A stretch of DNA of 64,000 nucleotides from Hydrogenophaga sp. (lineage in GTDB: Bacteria > Pseudomonadota > Gammaproteobacteria > Burkholderiales > Burkholderiaceae_C), in the NCBI GenBank assembly GCA_030696525.1, contig JAUYSB010000021.1:31166-95165 (forward strand), in the 5' to 3' direction. Position numbers and translations under genes: made by a program. Shown in pieces: positions 28,704-40,013 of the stretch (the first letter of the stretch is position 1; every line of letters begins with the position of its first letter). The notes beneath the pieces were generated by a model that saw only the letters and a list, made by a program, of their open reading frames with translations, searched no databases and was not told the DNA's origin.

Positions 28704-29723
28704 CTAAGCCTCGCCCAACGCCGCCTTGAGCGGCTCGCCAAACCGGTCGGCCACGGCACGCACCTCGGGCATCAGGCCGATGAAACGTTCGACCAGCGCG
28801 GGGTCGAAATGCCGGCCCGACTGCTCGCGCAGGTGGGCCACCGCATCGTCGAAGGACCACGCACGTTTGTAGGGCCGCACGCTGGTCAGGGCGTCGAACA
28901 CATCGGCCACGGCCACGATGCGCGCCTCCAGCGGTATGGCCTCGCCGGCCAGGCCGTGGGGGTAGCCGCTGCCGTCCCATTTTTCGTGGTGGTACAGGGC
29001 AATGCGGTGCGCCATGGCCAGCATGCCGTCGGCGTGCTGGCCGATGATGCGGGCGCCAATTTCCGGGTGCTGGCGCATCACCAGCATTTCGTCGTCGTCG
29101 AGCCGGCCGGGCTTGCGCAGGATGGCGTCGGGGATGCCGATCTTGCCGACGTCGTGCATGGGCGCGGCGCTGAACAGGTCTTCGAGCAGCGCCTTGGGCA
29201 TGTCCAGGGCCTGGCCGATCAGGCGCGAGTAGTGGCTCATGCGCACCACGTGCAGGCCGGTTTCGTTGTCCTTGAATTCGGCCGCTGCGCCCAGGCATTG
29301 CACCACCTGCTGGCGCGTGGCCAGCAGCACCTCGGCGCGCACCAGCGAGAGCTGGGTCTTGATGCGGGCGCGCACCACCGCGTTGCTGAAGGGCTTGGTG
29401 ATGTAGTCCACGGCACCCAGCGCAAAACCGCGGGCTTCGTCGGTGTCCTCGCTCAAGGCGGTGACAAAAATCACCGGCACGGCCTGCGTCTCGGGCGAGG
29501 CCTTGAGGCGTTCACAGACCTCGTGCCCGCTCATGCCCGGCATCATGACGTCGAGCAGCACGAGGTCGGGTCGGGCACTGGCGGCCAGCGCCAGCGCACG
29601 CGGTCCGTCCTTGGCGATCAGCAGGCGGTAGTCGTCCTGCAGGATTTGCTGCAGCAGCCGCAGGTTGACCGGTTCGTCGTCCACCAGCAGCAGCAGTTTG
29701 CGCGTGTCTTGTTGCAAGTCCAT
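28704..29723 (-). CDS. Response regulator with HD-GYP domain (c-di-GMP phosphodiesterase, RpfG-like)
   Basis: LLLVDDEPVNLRLL...LVLLDVMMPGMSGHEVCE; MHDVGKIGIPD; HHEKWDGSGYPHGLAGEAIPLEARIVAVADVFDAL. Confidence 0.93.
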   Translation of the reverse strand: MDLQQDTRKLLLLVDDEPVNLRLLQQILQDDYRLLIAKDGPRALALAASARPDLVLLDVMMPGMSGHEVCERLKASPETQAVPVIFVTALSEDTDEARGFALGAVDYITKPFSNAVVRARIKTQLSLVRAEVLLATRQQVVQCLGAAAEFKDNETGLHVVRMSHYSRLIGQALDMPKALLEDLFSAAPMHDVGKIGIPDAILRKPGRLDDDEMLVMRQHPEIGARIIGQHADGMLAMAHRIALYHHEKWDGSGYPHGLAGEAIPLEARIVAVADVFDALTSVRPYKRAWSFDDAVAHLREQSGRHFDPALVERFIGLMPEVRAVADRFGEPLKAALGEA

Positions 29724-29752
29724 GCCCGTTCTCCGTGTGTGCGCAGCGCGGC

Positions 29753-31552
<1,800 letters not shown>

Positions 31553-31651
31553 GGGAGGGCGCGGGCCAGGCCATCGGGCACAAGCACGCGACTGTATTAA
31601 ATTATCAATTAATTGTCAAATATAGGTTCATTTTGGCGCGTTATTGCCATT

Positions 31652-33457
31652 TCAGATCGCGCTTGGGGCGGCCCGCACCAGCTGCTGCTTGCCCGCCTGT
31701 TTGCCGGCGTACATGGCGGCGTCGGCGCGTTTGAGGAGTTCCACCGCCTCGCGTCCGTCCAGCGGCGACAGCGCGTAACCGGCGGTCAGGCCCACCCGCA
31801 CCGGCGCGCCGGCCACCTCGAACGGCGGCACAAAGGCGTCGCACAGCTTGACGCCGAGTTCGTGCGCGCTGCGCTCGTCGGGCAAGGCGGTGGCCATGAG
31901 CACAAACTCGTCGCCGCCCACCCGCGCCACCACGTCGCTGCTGCGGATGTGGGCGCGCAGGCGCTGGGCCACCGCCACCAGCAGCTCGTCGCCCACGTCG
32001 TGGCCGTAGCGGTCGTTGACGGGCTTGAAGCCGTCGAGGTCCAGCACGTAGAGCGCGACCAGGCGGCCGGGACCGGCGTGCGGCAGTGTGTCGGCCAGCG
32101 CGGCGTTGAGGCCGCGCCGGTTGGGCAGGCCGGTCAGCGGGTCGGTGTGGGCCAGCGAGGCCATCACGCCGAGGTCGCGCCGGGCCTGGCGCGCGGCCTG
32201 CGCCATGGCGTGGGTGCGCAGGCCCAGCACGCGCATGAAGAGCAGCATGTCCAGCGTGGCGCCGAACTGGAAGGCGTGTTGGGTCCAGAAGTTCACCGGC
32301 ATCCAGCCGCGGATGACGCCGATCATCACCGCCGTGGCCAGCACGTACACGGCCCAGGCCAGCAGCAGGGTCAGGCCGACCTGATCGCCGGCACGCGCGC
32401 GGCGAAACGCACCGCGCAGGCCCATCAGGGCCGGCACCACGCCCAGCACGCTCATGAGCGCCGTGACCACCCGCAGCGGCAGCAGGCCCAGCGCGTAGCC
32501 CAGGGCCACCAGCCCACACAGGGCCGCGCCGCCGCGCATGGCCAGGCGCCACCAGCGCGCCTGGTCGGGCCCGCGCAAGGTGTGCTCGATGAACAGAAAG
32601 GAGCCCGCTGCCGCCGCCAGCGCCGAGAAGCCGGCGGCGTGCTGTTCGATCCAGGGCCAGTCGCCCCACAGGTACTGCCGGCCGACGCCGAACAGCTGCA
32701 GCGAAAAGCACAGGCTGCCCAGCAGCAGCAGGCTGTACTTGAGGAACAGGGTGTCGCGCAGCGTGAGCCACTGCGCCAGGCTGTAGAACAGCAGGCACAG
32801 GGCCAGGCCGGTGAGCAGGCCCTGCAGCATCTGCTCGTTGAGCGCGCGGGCATAAAAGACCGCCGTGCGGCTCAGCGTCATGGGCAGCACCATGGCGCCG
32901 CTGGTCTGCACCTGCAGCCAGAGGTCGTAGCGGCCTTCGCTCAGGGTGAACTGGGTGGCCGGCGCGCGGCCGGGCTGGCGGCGCTCGCTGCGGGTGATGT
33001 GGTTGCCGATCTTGTCCTGCGCCACCAGCATGTCGTCGCGCACCAGGTAGAGCGACACCAGGTTGAGCGGCGGGTAGTCGATGTCCAGCACCCACACGCC
33101 CTCTGCGCCGGGCAGCACGCGCAGCGGCAGGCGCAGCCACACGGGCTCGGGCTGCAGGCCCAGGGTGGCGTTGACGCCCGGCATGGGCACAAAGCGGTCA
33201 CGCCACAGGCTGGCGTGGGTCCAGTCGCGCAGGGGTTCGGCGCCCTCGTAGCGTTGCAGGGCCGGCCACGCCGGCGCAGACGGCGTGCCGGGCGCCAGCA
33301 CCAGTTCGGCCGGCGCGCCCGCCGAGGGCGCCGCCGGCTGCTGTGCCCGCACTGGCCCGCCCACCAGCAGCAGCGCGACCAGGCAAAGCCACACGGCGCA
33401 GGCCAGCCAGCCAGCGGGCACCGAGAGGCGGAGCGGCGCGCGCACCAGACCGGTCAA
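31652..33457 (-). CDS. 7TM-DISM sensor diguanylate cyclase (GGDEF)
   Basis: 7TMR-DISM-type N-terminal region, multiple TM segments, LTGLPNRRGLNAAL...VARVGGDEFVLM. Confidence 0.92.
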   Translation of the reverse strand: MTGLVRAPLRLSVPAGWLACAVWLCLVALLLVGGPVRAQQPAAPSAGAPAELVLAPGTPSAPAWPALQRYEGAEPLRDWTHASLWRDRFVPMPGVNATLGLQPEPVWLRLPLRVLPGAEGVWVLDIDYPPLNLVSLYLVRDDMLVAQDKIGNHITRSERRQPGRAPATQFTLSEGRYDLWLQVQTSGAMVLPMTLSRTAVFYARALNEQMLQGLLTGLALCLLFYSLAQWLTLRDTLFLKYSLLLLGSLCFSLQLFGVGRQYLWGDWPWIEQHAAGFSALAAAAGSFLFIEHTLRGPDQARWWRLAMRGGAALCGLVALGYALGLLPLRVVTALMSVLGVVPALMGLRGAFRRARAGDQVGLTLLLAWAVYVLATAVMIGVIRGWMPVNFWTQHAFQFGATLDMLLFMRVLGLRTHAMAQAARQARRDLGVMASLAHTDPLTGLPNRRGLNAALADTLPHAGPGRLVALYVLDLDGFKPVNDRYGHDVGDELLVAVAQRLRAHIRSSDVVARVGGDEFVLMATALPDERSAHELGVKLCDAFVPPFEVAGAPVRVGLTAGYALSPLDGREAVELLKRADAAMYAGKQAGKQQLVRAAPSAI

Positions 33458-33834
33458 TCGAAGGACGGCGGCACGGGCTTGTGCACCGGCTTGCCGGCCG
33501 CCACCCAGGCGTCATAGCCCCCGGCCAGCGACGCCACCTGCAGGTAGCCCATGTCGAGCAGGGCGCAGGCCGCCAGGGCAGCGCGGCCGCTGGTCTTGCA
33601 GTACAGCACCACCTTCTGATCGCGCGCGGCCAGGGCCGGTGTGGCGCTGAGCTTGAACTCCAGCAGACCACGCGACATGTGCACCGCGCCCGGCAGGTGG
33701 CCGGCGGCGTATTCGTCGGCCTCGCGCACGTCGATCAGCAGATCGGCGTCGAGGATGGCCTGTTCGGCCTGCGCCAGCGGCACTTCGGTGACTCGGCTTT
33801 TGGCGGCAACAACCAGATCGTGAGCGGATTTCAT
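33454..33834 (-). CDS. Rhodanese-like domain protein
   Basis: LLIDVREADEYAAGHLPGAVHMSRG...VVLYCKTSGRAALAACALLDMGYLQVASLAGGYDAW; Cys present in YCKTSGR. Confidence 0.92.
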   Translation of the reverse strand: MKSAHDLVVAAKSRVTEVPLAQAEQAILDADLLIDVREADEYAAGHLPGAVHMSRGLLEFKLSATPALAARDQKVVLYCKTSGRAALAACALLDMGYLQVASLAGGYDAWVAAGKPVHKPVPPSFD

Positions 33835-33861
33835 ACAGCGGCTTTCAGTTAATTTGACATT

Positions 33862-36429
33862 CTAGGGACATGGCGTCTCGGCGGGTGTGCGGGCATGTAC
33901 CCAGGCGCACAGGGCCTCGCCGGGCAGCGGGCGGCTGATCCAGTAGCCCTGGGCCACGTCGCAGCACATGGTAGCCAGTTGATCGAAGTCCGATGCCTGC
34001 TCCACCCCTTCGGCCACCACCTTGAGGCCCAGCGCGTGGGCCATGGCGATGGTGGATGCGACGATGACGCGGTCGCCTGGGCTGTGCGACAGGCCGGCCA
34101 CAAAGGAGCGGTCCAGCTTGAGCTCCTGCACCGGCAGTTGCTGCAGGTAGGCCAGGGACGAATGCCCGGTGCCGAAGTCGTCGATGGACAGCCTGAAACC
34201 CAGGCGCGCGAGCTGGGCCAGCGTGGTCTGTGCCCGGGGCAGGTCGTCCATGACCGCGCTTTCGGTGATTTCGAGCACCAAACGCTGGGCGGCCACCCCG
34301 TGGCGCTGCAGGATGTCGGCGGCACGCTGCGGCAGGCGCAGGTCCATGAGGTCGCGCGACGACAGGTTGACGGCGATCGCGATGTCCAGCCCCTGCTCCA
34401 GCCACAGGCGGCTCTGGCGCGCCGCCTGCTCCAGCACCCAGACGCTGAGCTCGCGCACAAACCCGCTCTGCTCGGCGAACGGCATGAACTCGGCGGGCGA
34501 GAGCAAGCCGCGCTCGGGGTGCTGCCAGCGCACCAGGGCCTCGGCGCTGACCACACACCCGCTCGCCACCTCCAGCTTGGGCTGGTAGAGCAGGCGGAAC
34601 TGGCCTTCGCGCAAGGCGGTCTGCAGCTCCGACATCAGGCTCAGACGCACCGGGCTCTGGGGCGCCAGCGCCGGCACGTAGGCGCACACCTCCAGCCCCA
34701 GCCGCCTGGCCTGCCGCGTGGCCGCCAGGGCAGCCACGACCAGGCCATCGGCGTCATCGGCACCATCGACATCCTGCGGCCAGCAGGCCAGCCCGACGCG
34801 GGCATGCACGTCCACCGCGTGGTCGTCCAGCACCACGGGATCATGAAAACCCTGGGCCAGGCGCTGCGCCCAGCGCGTGGCCAGCGCCCGGTCGCTGCCG
34901 GGCAGCAGGATGCCGAACTCGTCGCCGCCCAGCCGCGCCAGCACATGCGGCGCCTGGCCCAGGGCCTGCTGCAGGCGCAGCGCCACCTCGCACAGGAGGT
35001 CGTCGCCCGAGGCATGGCCCAGCACCTCGTTGACCTGCTTGAAGCGCTGCAGGTTGAGCACCAGCAACGCAAAGCCGGCGCGCGCCGGCGCCGCACGCGC
35101 GATCAGCCCCTGTGCGGCCAGCACCAGGCGCTCGCGGTTGGGCAGGCCGGTGAGCCGGTCTTCAAACGCCATGCGCGTCATGGCCGCCTGCTGGCTGGCC
35201 AGGCTGTGGCGCATGCGCACAAAACTGCGCGACAGGCGGGCCACCTCGGGCGACGCCGAGGCGGTGTCCACCGGCGCATCGAAGCGGCCCTGCTGCAGGG
35301 CTTGCGCGGCCTGGTCCAGCGTGTTGAGCGGGCGGACCACCCGACGCAGCAGCCGCGACGTGGCCGTGGCAAACAGCAGCGCGCCCACCACGCTGAGGCC
35401 GGCCAGCGCCCACCACAGGCGCTGGTAGGGTGCGGCCGCGCTGGCCAGCGAGCGCAGCAGCAGGATCTCGATCTGGCCGCCTTGTGCTGCCAGGCTCAGC
35501 GGGCGCAGCGCGTGCTCGCCGCGCGCGAGCGACACACCAGGCGGCCAGCCGCCGCCCTGCGCTGCGGCGCCCAACAGCAAGGCATCGTGCTGCCGGTCCA
35601 GCGTGGTGGCCACCACCACCGCCGCGGCGCCCTCGTCATCGGCCCGCCGCACCACCACGCCCATGTCCACCGACAGCAGGGTTTTCATGTCGGCCACCAG
35701 CGCCTGGTCGATGGGGGCGCCCAGCAGCAGCCAGCCGGGCTGGGCCGTGGGCACCAGCACAAACTGGAACGGCGCACCGGCCACCACACCCATGCCGCTG
35801 CGTTCGGGCAGGCGCAGCAGGTGCAACGCCACCTGCTCCAGCGCGGCCACCACGGCATCGTCACCGTGCAGCCCCGGCAGGCCCATCTGCGGGTAGGAGG
35901 CGGTTTGCAGCCACAGCATGAACAAGGCGTCCAGCGGCCGGGTGGCGCGCACCCGGCCGCTGGCGTCGAGCACGGCACCCAGGCGCGCACCATGCCGCGC
36001 GTCCACCTGCTCCAGCGCCCCCACCAGGGCGGCGGGGTCATTGGCACGCTGGGCTTGCGCGAAGGCTTCGTCGCTGCCCAGCTGGCGCGCGCCCTCGCGC
36101 AACAGCCGGGTCTGCTCGGCGGCCATGCGCAGCCAGACGCGCTCGGCCGTCTCCAGCTCGTGCTGCACCTGCTGCAGGGCCTGGCGTTCCACGCGCTGCT
36201 CGAAGGTCCACAACACCACCGCCTGCGTGAGCGCCAGCAGACCCAGCACCAGCAACAGCACGCGGGCCGCGAGGCCGCAGCGGCGCCACAGGCGCTGCAC
36301 GCGACGCACACCCAGGCGCGCGCCGCGCACCAAGCGCAAGCTTGCACAGCGCGCCCCGCGCTGGCGCCGCTGGCCTGCGGGCGGGTTGAAGGCATGGGCA
36401 GCGGCGAAGGCAGAGGTCAAGGACGGCAT
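33862..36429 (-). CDS. Membrane GGDEF-EAL bifunctional protein
   Basis: DRLTGLPNRERLVLAAQ...LARLGGDEFGILLPG; EALVRWQHPERGLLSP; DDFGTGHSSLAYLQQLPVQELKLDRSFV; start uncertain (see promoter finding). Confidence 0.92.
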   Translation of the reverse strand: MPSLTSAFAAAHAFNPPAGQRRQRGARCASLRLVRGARLGVRRVQRLWRRCGLAARVLLLVLGLLALTQAVVLWTFEQRVERQALQQVQHELETAERVWLRMAAEQTRLLREGARQLGSDEAFAQAQRANDPAALVGALEQVDARHGARLGAVLDASGRVRATRPLDALFMLWLQTASYPQMGLPGLHGDDAVVAALEQVALHLLRLPERSGMGVVAGAPFQFVLVPTAQPGWLLLGAPIDQALVADMKTLLSVDMGVVVRRADDEGAAAVVVATTLDRQHDALLLGAAAQGGGWPPGVSLARGEHALRPLSLAAQGGQIEILLLRSLASAAAPYQRLWWALAGLSVVGALLFATATSRLLRRVVRPLNTLDQAAQALQQGRFDAPVDTASASPEVARLSRSFVRMRHSLASQQAAMTRMAFEDRLTGLPNRERLVLAAQGLIARAAPARAGFALLVLNLQRFKQVNEVLGHASGDDLLCEVALRLQQALGQAPHVLARLGGDEFGILLPGSDRALATRWAQRLAQGFHDPVVLDDHAVDVHARVGLACWPQDVDGADDADGLVVAALAATRQARRLGLEVCAYVPALAPQSPVRLSLMSELQTALREGQFRLLYQPKLEVASGCVVSAEALVRWQHPERGLLSPAEFMPFAEQSGFVRELSVWVLEQAARQSRLWLEQGLDIAIAVNLSSRDLMDLRLPQRAADILQRHGVAAQRLVLEITESAVMDDLPRAQTTLAQLARLGFRLSIDDFGTGHSSLAYLQQLPVQELKLDRSFVAGLSHSPGDRVIVASTIAMAHALGLKVVAEGVEQASDFDQLATMCCDVAQGYWISRPLPGEALCAWVHARTPAETPCP

Positions 36430-36435
36430 GCACAG

Positions 36436-36462
36436 ACAACGCGTGTGTGGCGCGTTTATTCC
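36436..36462 (-). promoter_or_regulatory. Candidate ECF promoter GGAATAA-N14-CGTTGT upstream of the GGDEF-EAL gene
   Basis: TTATTCC 36456-36462 and ACAACG 36436-36441 on the plus strand; exact motif and spacing shared with 38620, 49105, 50192. Confidence 0.75.
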
Positions 36463-36530
36463 GCGCACCACCGCCGTCCACACACAACCCTGCGCACGCG
36501 CTGCCCTTTGCCGGTCCGGATAATCCACCC

Positions 36531-37268
36531 ATGCACCTGCCGCCCCGCCGCCAACACCTTGCCGTGGCCGCCCTGAGCACGCTGCTCCTGAGCGCCTGCT
36601 CGGGGCTGCCGCAGCTCAGCGACGACCTGCCCCCGGGTGCCGACAGCCGCACGCCGCCGGCCACGGTACCCGTGGCCCTGGCGCCCGCGCCCAGGCCCAG
36701 CCTGCGACCGGGCGACACGTTTTTTTATGGCCGCAGCACGGTGCTGCGCCTGCTGCGCCAGGACGACCGCGCGCACTGGAGCCGCACCAGCGCGCCCACG
36801 GCTTTTGCCAGCACGGGCGATTTTTTTGCGCCGCCGCTGCGCACCGAAAGCCCCAGCCTGCTCACCGAGTCCACGCTGGAGGGCCGCCCGGCCGACCTCT
36901 GGCCGCTGGCGGCCGGCAAAACGGTGCGCTTCAGCGAGCGCCGGCAGATGACCTGGCCCGCGCTGCGCCTGAGCCGCGCGGCCCGCTTCGACTGGAACTG
37001 CCAGGTGGTCGATGCCCGCATGAGCTATGTGCCGGCCGGCGATTTCGAGACCTTCCACGTGCGCTGCGAAGGCCGCTCCGACAGCCTGCTGTTCCCGACC
37101 GAACGCCTGAGCTGGGACTACGCGCCGCAGATGGGCCACCCCGTGCGCCAGACCTGGTTTGCGGGCGGGCGCGAGCGCGTGGCCACGCTGTCGGCGTCGC
37201 TGCCGGGCGCCCTGGCCAGCGAAGAACGCATTGCCGGCGTGCTGCGCCGGCTGGCGACACAGCGCTGA
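36531..37268 (+). CDS. Putative lipoprotein of unknown function
   Basis: Signal peptide with lipobox LLLSACSG; rest without recognised motif. Confidence 0.75.
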   Translation: MHLPPRRQHLAVAALSTLLLSACSGLPQLSDDLPPGADSRTPPATVPVALAPAPRPSLRPGDTFFYGRSTVLRLLRQDDRAHWSRTSAPTAFASTGDFFAPPLRTESPSLLTESTLEGRPADLWPLAAGKTVRFSERRQMTWPALRLSRAARFDWNCQVVDARMSYVPAGDFETFHVRCEGRSDSLLFPTERLSWDYAPQMGHPVRQTWFAGGRERVATLSASLPGALASEERIAGVLRRLATQR

Positions 37269-37272
37269 GCCT

Positions 37273-38547
37273 TCAGCGGCAGGCCTGCGCCAGCCGGGGC
37301 AGGCCCCAGCCGAACACCGCATCGCGGCCGGGCGCACCCAGGTCTTGCACCAGGCGGCTGGCGCCGCGCTGCCAGTCGTCAGCTCCCAGCAGGCCTTGCT
37401 GCAGGGTTTGCGAGGCCAGCGCCACCACAAAAGGCACGGCAAACGAGGTGCCGCTGCGCGCGCCGGGGCCGTCGGCGGCGGCCAGCCCGGCCAGGCCCAC
37501 GCCGGGCGCCGCGAAATCGATGTGTTCGCCCTGCTGGGCGCGGCGGTAGGGGCGGCCGGCGGCGTCGATGGCGGTGACCGCCAGCACCGGCGACCACGCC
37601 GCCGGGTAGGCCGGTGGCGCGTTGGGCCCGCCGTTGCCGGCCGCGGCCACCACCAGCACACCGCGCCGGTGCGCCTGTTCAATGGCGGCGGCCAGCGCGC
37701 GGTTGGGCGGCCCGGCCAGGCTCATGCCCACCACACGCACGCGCTGCGTGACCAGCCAGTCGAGCGCCTTGATCAGGTCCAGCGCGTCGGCGCTGGTGCT
37801 GCCCGAAGGCAGGCGATGAAAGCTGTTGGCCGCCAGCAACCGCGCGCGCGGCACCAGCCCGGCGCCGGCCTGCGGCGAGGGCGCGGCCACCAGCAGGCCG
37901 GCCACCACGGTGCCGTGGTCGTCGTCCGAGGGCGTGCGGCCGTCGGCCAGAAAACGCATGCGCACGATGTCGGCACCGCGCAGCGCCGGGTGCTCGGCCG
38001 CCACTTCGGTGTCGATGATGCCGATGCGTTGCGCCCGGCCGCAGGCCGCCGCATCGGCCGGCCAGGCCACCTGGGCCCAGCTGCCGCAGTGCGCACCCTG
38101 GCAGGCCGGCGCAGCGGGGGCCTGGGCCAGCGCATAGCGGTGGTGCAGGTCGAAGGTGTCGGGGTGTGCGGGCGCGAGCACGTCCAGCGCGCTGCGGGCG
38201 TCCAGGCCGGCGGGCAGGCGCAGGCGCACCACCCGCAGCGACAAACCGGGCTGCGTCGAACGCTCGACCACGCTCAGGCCCAGGCGGGCGGCGCTGGCCA
38301 GTGCGGCGTTGCTGGGGTTGAGGGCGACCAGCTCGTTGACCGAAAAACTTTCGGCATCGACCGCCAGCGGCACCTCCTCGATCTCGACCTGCTGCGAGCC
38401 ATCGCTGGCGTCGCTGCTGCCGCCATCGTCGCCGTCGTCGGCCCAGACAGGCGTCGCGCACAGGCCGGCCAGCAGCGCCACCAGCACGGGCCAGGCGCGC
38501 CAGCGGGGCAGGTGGGGGGCAGAACACGGGGTCAGCAGGATTCGCAT
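37273..38547 (-). CDS. S8 family serine peptidase (subtilase), secreted
   Basis: IGIIDTEV (Asp), DDHGTVVAGLL (His), SGTSFAVPFVVAL (Ser) catalytic triad; N-terminal signal sequence. Confidence 0.9.
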   Translation of the reverse strand: MRILLTPCSAPHLPRWRAWPVLVALLAGLCATPVWADDGDDGGSSDASDGSQQVEIEEVPLAVDAESFSVNELVALNPSNAALASAARLGLSVVERSTQPGLSLRVVRLRLPAGLDARSALDVLAPAHPDTFDLHHRYALAQAPAAPACQGAHCGSWAQVAWPADAAACGRAQRIGIIDTEVAAEHPALRGADIVRMRFLADGRTPSDDDHGTVVAGLLVAAPSPQAGAGLVPRARLLAANSFHRLPSGSTSADALDLIKALDWLVTQRVRVVGMSLAGPPNRALAAAIEQAHRRGVLVVAAAGNGGPNAPPAYPAAWSPVLAVTAIDAAGRPYRRAQQGEHIDFAAPGVGLAGLAAADGPGARSGTSFAVPFVVALASQTLQQGLLGADDWQRGASRLVQDLGAPGRDAVFGWGLPRLAQACR

Positions 38548-38581
38548 GGCGGGCTGGTACAAACAGGGCGAGATGCAGCAC

Positions 38582-38609
38582 ACAACGCCCCAGACGCACC
38601 AAGTATTCC
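38582..38609 (-). promoter_or_regulatory. Near-match ECF promoter GGAATAC-N15-CGTTGT for the subtilase
   Basis: TATTCC 38604-38609 and ACAACG 38582-38587 on plus strand; 35 bp upstream of the minus-strand ATG. Confidence 0.55.
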
Positions 38610-38619
38610 CATTTTTGGT

Positions 38620-38646
38620 GGAATAAGTTGGCGCGCCACGCGTTGT
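38620..38646 (+). promoter_or_regulatory. Candidate ECF promoter GGAATAA-N14-CGTTGT upstream of the sigma factor gene (autoregulation)
   Basis: GGAATAA 38620-38626, CGTTGT 38641-38646; 27 bp upstream of ATG 38673. Confidence 0.75.
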
Positions 38647-38672
38647 CCCCACACAACCACCCACACCCGACC

Positions 38673-39161
38673 ATGGACCCACGAGCCGAACTGGTGAGCC
38701 TGCTGCCGCGATTGCGCCGCTTTGCCTACGGGCTGACCGGCGACACGCACACCGCCGACGACCTGGTGCAGGCCGGCTGCGTCAAGGCGCTGGAACGCTG
38801 GCACCAGTGGCAGCCCGGCACCAGCCTGGCGAGCTGGATGTTCCGCATCCTGCAGACCACCTGGCTGGACGAGTACCGCACCCGCCAGCGCCAGAAGACC
38901 GACACCACCGACGAGCTGCCCGAGCTGGTGGGCGAGGACGGCCGCATCGTGGTGGAGCAGCGCAGCGACGCCCGCGCGGTGCGCCGCGCCGTGGCCGAGC
39001 TGCCCGAAGACCAGCGCGCGGTGGTCATGCTGGTGACGGTGGACGGCCTGTCGTACAGGGACGCGGCCGAGGCCCTGGGTGTGCCCATGGGCACGGTGAT
39101 GAGCCGCCTGGCGCGCGCCCGCGCCAAACTGGCCGATGCGCTCGGCCCGAAAGGACACTGA
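38673..39161 (+). CDS. ECF-type RNA polymerase sigma factor
   Basis: RLRRFAYGLTGDTHTADDLVQAGCVKALERW...FRILQTTWLDEYR...LPEDQRAVVMLVTVDGLSYRDAAEALGVPMGTVMSRLARARAKL. Confidence 0.95.
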   Translation: MDPRAELVSLLPRLRRFAYGLTGDTHTADDLVQAGCVKALERWHQWQPGTSLASWMFRILQTTWLDEYRTRQRQKTDTTDELPELVGEDGRIVVEQRSDARAVRRAVAELPEDQRAVVMLVTVDGLSYRDAAEALGVPMGTVMSRLARARAKLADALGPKGH

Positions 39162-39983
39162 ATGCTGATCGACGACACCGTGCTGCTGGCCTACCTCGAT
39201 GGCCAGCTCGACGACGCGCAGTACGCGCCGGTGGAAGACGCGCTGGCCGAAAGCGCGACCCTGCGCGAACGCCTGCAAGCCCTGGTGGACAGCGGCGAGC
39301 GGGTGCAGCGCGCCTTCGACGCCAAGCTGCAGGAGGCCGTGCCCACCCACCTGGTGGAGGCCATCATGCACGCGCCACTGAACCTGGTGCCGCCTGAGCG
39401 CGTGGCCACGTCCGCGCCGCTCAGCCGCCCCCGCCAGCGCGTGGCCCGGGCGTGGGGCAGCCTGTTGGACCACTGGTGGGCCGCGCCCGCCCAGGGCGGC
39501 TGGGGCCGCGCGGCCTTTGCCTCGGTGGCGGTGCTGGCCATGGGCGTGTGGCTGGGCCAATCGCTGCAGGACGGTGCCGGCCCGAGCACCACCACGCTGG
39601 CGCAAGGCCAGGCGGTGCCTGACGCGGCCCTGGCCTCGGTGCTGGAACTGGCGCCCAGCGGGCGCCGCCTGGCCACGCCGCAGGGCCACCTGGAGGTGCT
39701 GGCCACCTTTGAACGCCAGGACGGCGCGCTGTGCCGCGAGTTCGAGCGGCTGCAGGACATGCGGGTGGACGCCGGCATTGCCTGCCGCAGCGGCAGCGCC
39801 AGCGGTGTGCCCTGGCAGGTGGCCATGGTGGCGTCCGAAACCCGGCTGGCCGGTGACCGCTACCAGACCGCCAGCGACGCCCTGCACCAGGCGGTGAACC
39901 GCTACGTGGACGCGCAACTGCCCGGCGCCCCGCTGGACGCCGCGGCCGAGCGCGCGCTGATCGCCCGCGCCTGGACGCGCTGA
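39162..39983 (+). CDS. Anti-sigma factor, single TM
   Basis: LAYLDGQLDDAQYAPVEDALAESATLRERLQALV, TM AAFASVAVLAMGVWLG; immediately downstream of sigma gene. Confidence 0.85.
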   Translation: MLIDDTVLLAYLDGQLDDAQYAPVEDALAESATLRERLQALVDSGERVQRAFDAKLQEAVPTHLVEAIMHAPLNLVPPERVATSAPLSRPRQRVARAWGSLLDHWWAAPAQGGWGRAAFASVAVLAMGVWLGQSLQDGAGPSTTTLAQGQAVPDAALASVLELAPSGRRLATPQGHLEVLATFERQDGALCREFERLQDMRVDAGIACRSGSASGVPWQVAMVASETRLAGDRYQTASDALHQAVNRYVDAQLPGAPLDAAAERALIARAWTR

Positions 39984-40013
39984 GCGCGTGTGCGTCAGCG
40001 GCTGACGGCCGGG

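Noticed and set aside
31590-31622. AT-rich TTGACA-N17-TACAGT upstream of the sensor kinase (minus strand)
   Set aside because: Probably an ordinary sigma70 promoter; not unusual, and the -10 match is weak
33895-36576. 893-aa plus-strand ORF, among the largest in the window
   Set aside because: Antisense to the GGDEF-EAL gene; Gln/His/Arg-rich composition typical of GC-rich shadow frames
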